From: M3007 sp046155725
GTDB lineage: Bacteria > Bacteroidota > Bacteroidia > Chitinophagales > Saprospiraceae
Direction of reading: 5' to 3'
DNA: 18,569 nucleotides
NCBI GenBank assembly: GCA_046155725.1
Contig: JBJXFT010000052.1
Location: 1-18,569 of the forward strand
Shown: positions 13,309 through 18,569 of the stretch, piece by piece
Position numbering within the stretch: position 1 is the first letter of the stretch
Layout of the letters: the number at the start of each line of letters is the position of its first letter
Notes under the pieces: model-generated
Told to the model about the DNA's origin: nothing
Database searches by the model: none
The model's input: only the letters and a program-made list of their open reading frames with translations
Program-made: the position numbers and the translations under genes

Positions 13309-14705
13309 ATTTGTAGTTGTTGCTCGCCAAGGTAAGCCGCTCCGGGAAAAACCAGGCGGAAAACGGCCCCGCCAGCCGGCGGGCTTTCGACCGAAAGGCC
13401 GATTCCGTGCAGCGTCAGGATGCTTTGCACCAGCGAAAGGCCGATGCCCGTGCCCTTCATGCCGATGTGCCGCGAACTGCGGAAAAACGGCTCGAAAATA
13501 AGCCGTTGCTCTTCGAGCGGAATGCCCGGCCCTTGGTCGCAAACTTCCACCACGTGGCGGCCATCAGGTCGGAAATCGGCGCGCACCAGCACCTGGTGGT
13601 CAGGGGAATATTTGCAGGCATTGTTCATGAGGTTGAGGAGGGCGGTGGCGAGCAGAGGTTCGTTGGCTCGCACAAAAAGCGCCGCGTCGTCGTCGGGCAT
13701 TTCGCCCAGTTCGATGCTGGCGCGGTAGTCCGGGTGGCGTTTTTGGAGTTGTTGTTTGGCTTGCCAAAGCAGTTCGTCGAGCCGCACAAGAGTGAAAGGG
13801 ATAGCCTTGGGGTCGTTGTGGATGTGGGCGAGCTGCAAGAGTTTTTCTTCCACCTCGCCGAGCGATCGCACGTCGTCGAGCACACTTTGCAGGGTTTTGC
13901 GATAAGCGGCTGGCTCGCGCTCGCGCTGGAGCGACACTTCGAGTTGGGAGCGGATGACGGTGAGCGGGTTGCGGAGTTCGTGCGAGACGTTGGAGAGGAA
14001 CATCCGTTGTATCTTGAAAGCCTGCTCCACGCGGTCGAGCAACTGGTTGAAGGTCTCGGCCAGCCGACCGATTTCGTCGCGGGCAGCCCCAGTAGCCACC
14101 CTTCGGCTCAAGTCGGTGGGCTGGAGGCTTTCCACTTCTCCGACAATGCGCGACACGGGCGCGAGGGCTTGGCCAGCGTAGTACCAGCCCGCCACGGCCA
14201 CCAAAAACATCCCCACAAAAAAACTGACGAACAGGATGTTGCGCAATTGGAGTAGGTCGGTCGGGTCGCAAAACCCCTCCACCACCACAGCATAAGCCCC
14301 GCCCAAATGCCCATCGGCCTTTCGGCCCAGGGCGAACAAATTGTAATGCTGAAAACGGGCTTCGCCCTGCTGATAGATGTCTTGCAAATCCTTCACCGTC
14401 ACGGGCGGGGCATCGGGGCGCAGGGAAAAAATGCGCTCGTAAGCGTCGTTGAAAACGCTGATGTTGTCGTGGTAAGGCAGCGTGTCGCCGTCGTCGGGCG
14501 CCAGCCAATTGTTCGGCATCGCCCTGAACGTGGCGGCATCGCGCAGGGCCGTTTGGATGGTCATTTCGGCCTTCGAGCCCAGCCCTTGGAAGAAAGCGTC
14601 TTCCGTATTTTTCTTGAACAAAAAATAGACCGCGCACAGCACCCCGGCGAGTATACTCGCCGCAATGAGCACAAAAAGCAAGGTGAGGCGGGCGCGGATT
14701 TGCAT
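13305..14705 (-). CDS. Membrane sensor histidine kinase (HAMP, HisKA, HATPase_c)
   Basis: 466 residues from the ATG at 14705 (MQIRARLTLLFVLIAASILAG). TM1 is about residues 8-29, a periplasmic sensor follows (about 30-160), and TM2 is about 163-190 (FVSFFVGMFLVAVAGWYYAG). HAMP covers about 190-235. HisKA has NVSHELRNPLT with H242 as phosphoacceptor. HATPase_c shows NLMNNACKYSP (N box), VCDQGPGIP (G1), FEPFFR (F box) and GTGIGLSLVQSILTLHG (G2). The catalytic machinery is complete. The sensor ligand is unknown. In most Bacteroidota operons of this type an OmpR-family regulator sits directly upstream, but here the upstream DNA is a repeat/MITE region and then a sirtuin, so no partner regulator is present. 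It overlaps the HExxH lipoprotein gene downstream by ATGA. Confidence 0.93.
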   Translation of the reverse strand: MQIRARLTLLFVLIAASILAGVLCAVYFLFKKNTEDAFFQGLGSKAEMTIQTALRDAATFRAMPNNWLAPDDGDTLPYHDNISVFNDAYERIFSLRPDAPPVTVKDLQDIYQQGEARFQHYNLFALGRKADGHLGGAYAVVVEGFCDPTDLLQLRNILFVSFFVGMFLVAVAGWYYAGQALAPVSRIVGEVESLQPTDLSRRVATGAARDEIGRLAETFNQLLDRVEQAFKIQRMFLSNVSHELRNPLTVIRSQLEVSLQREREPAAYRKTLQSVLDDVRSLGEVEEKLLQLAHIHNDPKAIPFTLVRLDELLWQAKQQLQKRHPDYRASIELGEMPDDDAALFVRANEPLLATALLNLMNNACKYSPDHQVLVRADFRPDGRHVVEVCDQGPGIPLEEQRLIFEPFFRSSRHIGMKGTGIGLSLVQSILTLHGIGLSVESPPAGGAVFRLVFPGAAYLGEQQLQI

Positions 14706-14770
14706 TATTGATTGCTGATTGCTGCTGATTGATAATTGCTGGTTCTTGATTCTTGAAATTATCACTCAAC

Positions 14771-14963
14771 GTAACTGGTTAGGTAGCCGCAGAGCGGCGA
14801 AATATTTGTAGCATTTGAATAAATTGAAGGGGTTGAAGGGGTTGAAGGGGTTGAAGGTGCCGCGCACCGAAATATATTGCCGGTGCGTTGCACCTCCACA
14901 CGTAATTATGGACATTATTTGCTACAAATATTTCGGGGCTCTACCCCTCTGCTAACCAGTTAC
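14771..14963. mobile_element. MITE-like 193-bp element with 12-bp terminal inverted repeats and 8-bp target duplication
   Basis: The terminal repeats GTAACTGGTTAG (14771-14782) and CTAACCAGTTAC (14952-14963) are exact complements. CACTCAAC occurs directly outside both ends (14763-14770 and 14964-14971), as expected for a target-site duplication. Inside, a second perfect pair GAAATATTTGTAGCA (14799-14813) and TGCTACAAATATTTC (14920-14934) is nested. Mini-hairpins follow: GCCGC-AGA-GCGGC (14786-14798), GGTGC-CGC-GCACC (14856-14868) and GGTGC-GTT-GCACC (14882-14894), plus a G4/C4 hairpin at 14935-14947. It has no coding capacity, so it must be non-autonomous or moved in trans; no transposase is present in the window. 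Confidence 0.82.
14824..14859. repeat. 9-bp tandem repeat (TTGAAGGGG x4)
   Basis: Three exact TTGAAGGGG units and one TTGAAGGTG unit lie inside the MITE-like element, between its nested inverted repeat and the mini-hairpins. It breaks the element's symmetry, having no complementary copy in the right half, so it may be a later expansion of unstable copy number. Confidence 0.9.
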
Positions 14964-14980
14964 CACTCAACAATTATCAA

Positions 14981-15679
14981 TCAGCAATTATCAATCAACA
15001 ATTCTATCGCTTTCCGAACCCCCGTGGAAGCAGGCTCTTCGATAACGGTCAGATTGGGCATAATGCTCAGTTCAAAATTGAGTTGCGGGCGCGGGTCAAT
15101 GTAGTAGAACGGGATGTGGCGCCGAGCATAGCCCATGAGGCCAGCAGCAGGGTAAACCTGCAACGAAGTGCCTACAATGAGGAAAATGTCCGCCTGCTCG
15201 GCCAGTTCGGCGGCAGGCTCCAACATCGGCACCGCTTCGCCAAACCACACGATGTGCGGACGCAACTGGTGGCCGCGCTCGCACAGGTCGCCGAGTTGGA
15301 GGTTCTTGTCCCAAGGATAGATGAGGCTTGGCGAACGGGTAGAGCGCACTTGGCGGAGTTGGCCGTGGAGGTGCAGGACTTGGGTGCTGCCCGCCCGTTC
15401 GTGCAGGTCGTCCACGTTTTGCGTCACGATGTGCACATCGAAATCGCGCTCCAAATCTGCCAGCGCGCGGTGGCCGTCGTTGGGCTGCACGGTGAGGAGT
15501 TGGGCGCGACGCTGATTGTAGAAATCCAGCACGAGCGTGGGGTTGGCGGCCCAGCCTTCGGGCGTAGCCACGTCTTCTATGCGGTGGTTTTCCCACAGCC
15601 CGTCGCTGTCGCGGAAAGTCTTGATGCCGCTTTCGGCGCTGATGCCCGCGCCGGTGAGCACGACGATTTTCTTCTTCAT
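14981..15679 (-). CDS. Sirtuin, NAD-dependent protein deacylase (SIRT5/CobB type), zinc-site-less
   Basis: 232 residues from the ATG at 15679 (MKKKIVVLTGAGISAESGIK). An in-frame upstream extension is rejected because it crosses the promoter box. NAD-binding motifs are GAGISAESGI (10-19), TFRDSDGLW, QNVDDLHERAG (87-97) and GTSLQVYPAAGL. The catalytic histidine is H105 in VLHLHG. Y54 and R57 (LDFYNQRR) match the Tyr-x-x-Arg pair that marks desuccinylase/demalonylase sirtuins. The usual four zinc cysteines are missing: the region QVRSTRSPSL...GDLCERGHQLRPHIVWFGEAVP holds only C133. The final codons (ELLIDNC) and stop lie in the AT-rich repeat. It presumably removes acyl groups from lysines in cytosolic proteins. 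Confidence 0.92.
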   Translation of the reverse strand: MKKKIVVLTGAGISAESGIKTFRDSDGLWENHRIEDVATPEGWAANPTLVLDFYNQRRAQLLTVQPNDGHRALADLERDFDVHIVTQNVDDLHERAGSTQVLHLHGQLRQVRSTRSPSLIYPWDKNLQLGDLCERGHQLRPHIVWFGEAVPMLEPAAELAEQADIFLIVGTSLQVYPAAGLMGYARRHIPFYYIDPRPQLNFELSIMPNLTVIEEPASTGVRKAIELLIDNC

Positions 15680-15683
15680 GCGC

Positions 15684-15691
15684 CAAAGGTA
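15684..15691 (-). promoter_or_regulatory. Promoter -7 candidate for the sirtuin gene; possible leaderless transcript
   Basis: TACCTTTG on the minus strand is an exact TAnnTTTG match. Only four bases (GCGC) separate it from the ATG, so transcription would begin at or within a base or two of the start codon. An imperfect hairpin (15683-15717; GAGCGG/CCGCTC stem with CCAAAG/CTTTGG outer arms and a bulge) overlaps the box and could be an operator or a structural coincidence. Confidence 0.55.
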
Positions 15692-15840
15692 GTGAGCGGT
15701 GGCATTCCGCTCTTTGGAACGAGCGGGAAATAAAGGAAGCAAAATGCCAACTCAAATTCTTCCGGTTCAAGGGGTCGAGTTGTTCATCGTTTATAGTTCA
15801 TCGTTCCCTTTTTCATTTCTTGCACCAAAATTTTTTCAGA

Positions 15841-16728
15841 ATGAAGGGTACATCTCGCCGCGAATTCCTCAAAACCTCCTCCTTCGCGCTGGCCGGAACG
15901 GCTGTTTTCCCCACAACTATCCAAGGCTTCGCCCTACCGGTCCGACATCTCGGCGTTCAACTCTACAGCGCCCGCACCGACATGGCTAAAGACCCCATCG
16001 CCACGCTCGCTGCCATTGCCCGCATGGGCTACCGCGAGGTGGAAGGCTATGGCTATTCGGCGGGGAAAATGTTTGGGATGCCCATTGCCGAGTATTCCAA
16101 AATATTGAAAGGGAATGGGCTGGCCATGCCTTCGAGCCATTGCAATTTTGCGCTGAAAGATTATGACGAGGAGGGGAAAACCCTCCCTGACACCGTAAAA
16201 CGCGCCATTGACGACGCGGTGGTCATGGGTCAGAAATACATCATTCTCCCATGGTTGACGGAGCCAGAGCGGCCTCAAGTAGAGAAGATTGTAAAATTTG
16301 TGGCCGCAGCAGCAGCGTACGCCCAAACAGCGGACATCCGGTTTGGCTACCACAACCACGATTTTGAGTTCACCCAGCGCGGGCCTGACGGCCGGCTGCT
16401 CATCGAGTGGCTGCTGCAAGAGATTGACCCCAAAATATTGGCTTTTGAAATGGACATTTATTGGGTCTGTTTCGCCCGCTACGACCCTTTGGATTGGTTC
16501 AGGCTCTACCCCGGTCGTTGGCAACTTTGCCACGCCAAAGACTTGGCCGCTACCGAAAAGCGCGAGACCATCGAGTTTGGCGACGGCACCATTGACTTCC
16601 CCGGCATCTTCGGCCAAAGCCAAGGCGCTGGATTGCAGCACTACATCATCGAATTGGAACACTACCGCAGCACCCCGTTGGAAGGCGTGAAGCGGGCGCG
16701 GGAGAATTTCGTGAAGATGAGATGGTAG
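15841..16728 (+). CDS. Tat-exported sugar phosphate isomerase/epimerase-like TIM-barrel protein
   Basis: 295 residues from the ATG at 15841; an in-frame TTG at 15820 would lengthen the leader and is less likely. The N-terminus MKGTSRREFLKTSSFALAGTAVF carries a twin-arginine signal (SRREFLK) and a hydrophobic stretch. The remainder is an AP-endonuclease-2 / xylose-isomerase-like barrel: LGVQLYSARTDMAKDP, MGYREVEGYGY, GYHNHDFEF, ILAFEMDIYW, QLCHAKDL and YIIELEHY. The histidine, aspartate and glutamate residues in these motifs occupy the usual metal-ligand positions. Bacteroidota have many such secreted proteins, often linked to sugar or polyol catabolism, but no sugar genes are adjacent. Substrate unknown. 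No clear promoter was found in the 161-bp upstream gap, which has a direct repeat of GTTCATCGTT. Confidence 0.9.
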   Translation: MKGTSRREFLKTSSFALAGTAVFPTTIQGFALPVRHLGVQLYSARTDMAKDPIATLAAIARMGYREVEGYGYSAGKMFGMPIAEYSKILKGNGLAMPSSHCNFALKDYDEEGKTLPDTVKRAIDDAVVMGQKYIILPWLTEPERPQVEKIVKFVAAAAAYAQTADIRFGYHNHDFEFTQRGPDGRLLIEWLLQEIDPKILAFEMDIYWVCFARYDPLDWFRLYPGRWQLCHAKDLAATEKRETIEFGDGTIDFPGIFGQSQGAGLQHYIIELEHYRSTPLEGVKRARENFVKMRW

Positions 16729-16776
16729 CAATAACGGTTTAACTTTTCGTTTCGCAAAAGCCCTGCGCGCACGGCA

Positions 16777-16784
16777 TATTTTTG
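16777..16784 (+). promoter_or_regulatory. Promoter -7 candidate for the TlpA-like gene
   Basis: TATTTTTG matches TAnnTTTG exactly and lies 36 nt upstream of the ATG at 16821. The best -33 partner is a poor TTTCG near 16750-16754. The box lies in the 92-bp gap after the TIM-barrel gene, so the downstream gene probably has its own promoter. Confidence 0.55.
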
Positions 16785-16820
16785 CGGCCATTTTTGACAA
16801 AAAAAAGGATTTCACCAAGC

Positions 16821-18212
16821 ATGAAAAAACTATTCCTCGCTCTCCTGTTTTTGCCCGCCTCGCTGTGGGCGTTCCAAAAAAACACCGCTGCAAAACCCGC
16901 TCAACCGCCCGCTAAGGGAGGCGGCACGGTTGCGCTCACTTGCCGCCTTTATGGCACACAAGGCAGTGCCGACAGCATTTTCCTCTACGAAAACATGGGG
17001 CTCGCCAAGCGCATTGTAGGGCGTGCCGGCAAAAGCGGCCCCGACAGCGCGTATGTGCTGACCGTGCCGATGGGCAAGCCCCGCTATTACTCTGTAGGCG
17101 CGGCGGAGCAATCTACCGCCAAAATCATTTTGGGCGAAGAAAAACAGGTGACCCTCTGGGGCAACACCCAGTTCATGGAAAAAGCCCGCACCATCAACTC
17201 GCCCGCCAACAAAGGGCTGGAAAACCTTCAAGCACGGCTCACAGAATGGGCTGCCGAAACTGCCCAGATACGGGCGCAGTACAACCTCTCCACCGGCACC
17301 ATGCGCCGCACCATGGAAGAGCGCCTGGCGCAATTCGGCGAACGCAAAACCCGCTTTCTCGATTCGCTCAGAGCAGCCAACCCGCTCTTGTGGCGTTCGG
17401 CCAGCCTCCAACTCACGCCCGACTACGCAGGGAAAGGCGGGACTGAAGCCGAATTCTACGGCAAAGAATATTTCCGTTTTGCCGACCTGAGCGACAGGGC
17501 TTTCGACCAAATCCCAGAGGTGTACAATGCCTTTTCGGGATTCATCGCCACGCAGTTGCAATTCGGCACTCCACATGAAAAAGCGGTAGAAATGGCCGAA
17601 GCCCAAATGGCAAAAGTCGCCCCGGAAAGTCCCGCCTACCGCACGGCAATGGGCGGCATCGTGGCGGCGCTCAAAGCCAACAACAGTACGGTGCACCCCA
17701 CCTTCGCAAGAAAATACATAGACCTTTATCGGAACAAGGACTTGGGCGAAATAGCCGCGCTGGACTTGGAAATAAAGAAAACCGCGACTTTCCTCACCGG
17801 CTTTGAAGCCCCCGACCTGGCCGGCATGACTCCCGACAGCAACCAATACTCGCTCAAACAAATGCGCGGCAAAGTGGTGCTCATTGACTTTTGGGCCAGC
17901 TGGTGCGGCCCCTGCCGGAAAGAAAACCCCAACGTGGTGGCCAGTTACAACAAGTACAACGCGAAAGGCTTCGACATCCTTGGCGTGAGCCTCGACCGCG
18001 AGATAAATGCCTGGAGGAATGCCATCAAACAAGACGGTCTGCCATGGCACCACATCAGCGACCTGAAAGGCTGGCAAAGCGCGCACTCGGCACTGTACTC
18101 CGTCACGTCCATCCCGCATACGGTGCTACTCGACCGCCAGGGCAAGATCATAGCCCGCAATTTGCGCGGCGAACAACTGAACGAGAAGTTGAAGGAGATT
18201 TTTGGGGAGTGA
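16821..18212 (+). CDS. TlpA-family thiol-disulfide oxidoreductase with N-terminal DUF4369-like domain
   Basis: 463 residues from the ATG at 16821 (MKKLFLALLFLPASLWAF), with a signal peptide. Residues about 32-120 resemble the DUF4369 beta-domain that precedes thioredoxin domains in Bacteroidota. Residues about 125-315 are helical and poorly conserved. The C-terminal TlpA/AhpC-TSA thioredoxin domain (about 328-460) has FEAPDLAGMTPDSNQYSLKQ, LIDFWASWCGPCRKENPNV with the redox pair C362 and C365, FDILGVSLDRE, and TSIPHTVLLDRQGKIIARNLRG with the cis-proline. It should work in the periplasm as a disulfide reductant, for example in cytochrome c maturation or envelope redox control; its partner is unknown. 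It ends 29 bp before a strong terminator and is probably a single-gene unit. Confidence 0.92.
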   Translation: MKKLFLALLFLPASLWAFQKNTAAKPAQPPAKGGGTVALTCRLYGTQGSADSIFLYENMGLAKRIVGRAGKSGPDSAYVLTVPMGKPRYYSVGAAEQSTAKIILGEEKQVTLWGNTQFMEKARTINSPANKGLENLQARLTEWAAETAQIRAQYNLSTGTMRRTMEERLAQFGERKTRFLDSLRAANPLLWRSASLQLTPDYAGKGGTEAEFYGKEYFRFADLSDRAFDQIPEVYNAFSGFIATQLQFGTPHEKAVEMAEAQMAKVAPESPAYRTAMGGIVAALKANNSTVHPTFARKYIDLYRNKDLGEIAALDLEIKKTATFLTGFEAPDLAGMTPDSNQYSLKQMRGKVVLIDFWASWCGPCRKENPNVVASYNKYNAKGFDILGVSLDREINAWRNAIKQDGLPWHHISDLKGWQSAHSALYSVTSIPHTVLLDRQGKIIARNLRGEQLNEKLKEIFGE

Positions 18213-18241
18213 GCCAACCTGATTTCGAGCAGCTATTGATG

Positions 18242-18285
18242 CAAATCCCCCTGTGGCCGACAGCCGCAGGGGGATTTGTTTTTTT
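18242..18285 (+). terminator. Intrinsic terminator of the TlpA-like gene
   Basis: CAAATCCCCCTG and CAGGGGGATTTG are perfect 12-bp arms with an inner GGC/GCC extension, followed by TTTTTTT (18279-18285). Both hallmarks of rho-independent termination are present. Confidence 0.93.
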
Positions 18286-18537
18286 ACCTTGATTTAAAAC
18301 CGCTCATTGACTGTGCATGGATGCCGCCTTGCGTGACATTTGCAGTCTTCAAGCGAGAATTTTGCAAGGGATGTTCACGGTTTTGCGGCTATGGGCACTC
18401 CCGACTTGGCCATCGGCAACGCACAAGGCAATCTTGTGAACCCGCTTGAACACGGCCTCGCGCTGTTGGCTGTGCTCAAATGCGTCAACGCAAACCGCAG
18501 CGTCTGCAATCCGTAAAAACGCTGCGCACGAACGCTG
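18286..18537. other. Intergenic region with no supported gene
   Basis: No coding region with recognisable similarity is seen on either strand. A 41-codon frame at 18391-18516 (+) and a 61-codon frame on the minus strand are too short and unsupported. There are no strong repeats. It appears to be the upstream region of a rightward gene beyond the window. Confidence 0.5.
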
Positions 18538-18545
18538 TACTTTTG
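18538..18545 (+). promoter_or_regulatory. Promoter -7 candidate for a gene beyond the right edge
   Basis: TACTTTTG is an exact TAnnTTTG match with no coding region on top of it. Transcription would start close to 18552, where an 18-nt palindrome begins. The gene it would drive lies outside the window. Confidence 0.45.
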
Positions 18546-18551
18546 TGCCGC

Positions 18552-18569
18552 GCCCCGCAATTGCGGGGC
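18552..18569. repeat. Perfect 18-nt palindrome at the window end
   Basis: GCCCCGCAATTGCGGGGC is fully self-complementary. Placed about 7 nt after the -7 box, it would lie at the very 5' end of a transcript, as an operator or an mRNA-stabilising hairpin. It could also be the first part of a longer structure cut by the window edge. Confidence 0.6.

Larger units (their letters stand above)
14724..14985. repeat. AT-rich inverted repeat pair flanking the MITE-like element
   Basis: GCTGATTGATAATTGCTG (14724-14741) is the reverse complement of 14968-14985 at 17 of 18 positions. Both arms are embedded in low-complexity ATTGCTGATTGATA-type text (about 14703-14741 and 14969-15003). Without the 193-bp element and one target copy, the arms would be about 26 bp apart, forming an intergenic hairpin between the convergent-looking repeat tracts. 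The right arm includes the sirtuin stop codon (14981-14983). Confidence 0.75.

Noticed and set aside
14824..14859. CRISPR-like array in the 9-bp repeat tracts
   Set aside because: The units are adjacent with no spacers and are far too short, and no cas genes are present.
18391..18516. 41-codon plus-strand frame after the TlpA terminator
   Set aside because: It has an ATG but no recognisable motif, no promoter box at normal spacing, and an upstream stop close by. It could equally be chance in GC-rich DNA.
18375..18560. 61-codon minus-strand frame at the right edge
   Set aside because: Its composition (R, P, S, A-rich) is typical of a chance frame, and it conflicts with the promoter box and palindrome at 18538-18569.

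Overview
The window looks like a chromosomal segment of a GC-rich member of the Bacteroidota, probably a Saprospiria/Chitinophagia-type lineage. The evidence is a secreted protein ending in a CHU_C / type IX secretion sorting domain, several exact matches to the Bacteroidota -7 promoter consensus TAnnTTTG just upstream of starts, few visible Shine-Dalgarno sites, and dispersed palindromic repeats of the kind common in these genomes. No rRNA, tRNA, CRISPR array, phage or plasmid genes were seen. The lineage is inferred from protein style, not from a marker search.

Layout, left to right. 1-158: repeat-bearing intergenic DNA. 159-1856 (-): secreted laminin-B / CHU_C protein. 1942-3672 (-): PolX-like protein with an intact PHP domain but a degraded polymerase site. 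3711-4208 (+): Uma2-family nuclease-fold protein. 4243-4286: bidirectional terminator. 4295-5590 (-): exported M20 amidohydrolase. 5766-8441 (+): pyrH, a YigZ/IMPACT protein and a MoeB-rhodanese fusion, probably one operon. 8438-9883 (-): RlmD, convergent with the previous gene and overlapping its stop. 10057-10956 (+): EamA transporter, followed by a large hairpin and a cytosolic M20 amidohydrolase (11065-12252). 12253-14705 (-): an HExxH lipoprotein translationally coupled to a sensor histidine kinase. 14771-14963: a MITE-like element with terminal inverted repeats and an 8-bp target duplication. 14981-15679 (-): SIRT5/CobB-type sirtuin. 15841-16728 (+): Tat-exported TIM-barrel isomerase-like protein. 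16821-18212 (+): TlpA-like thioredoxin protein with a strong terminator. 18286-18569: apparently the leader of a gene beyond the window.

The genes are mostly housekeeping (UMP kinase, rRNA methylation, sulfur-carrier activation, peptide/amide hydrolysis) and do not form one pathway. The most unusual content is the repeat layer. First, three different-sequence inverted repeats share exactly the same geometry (33 nt, two 15-nt half-sites with centres 18 nt apart); two of them sit in frame inside polX and rlmD. Second, four loci have 9-bp-period repeats; one is translated as a PHK-rich tail on MoeB. Third, there is a structured MITE-like element with a possible relative at the left edge of the window. 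No complete new defence or biosynthetic system was recognised.
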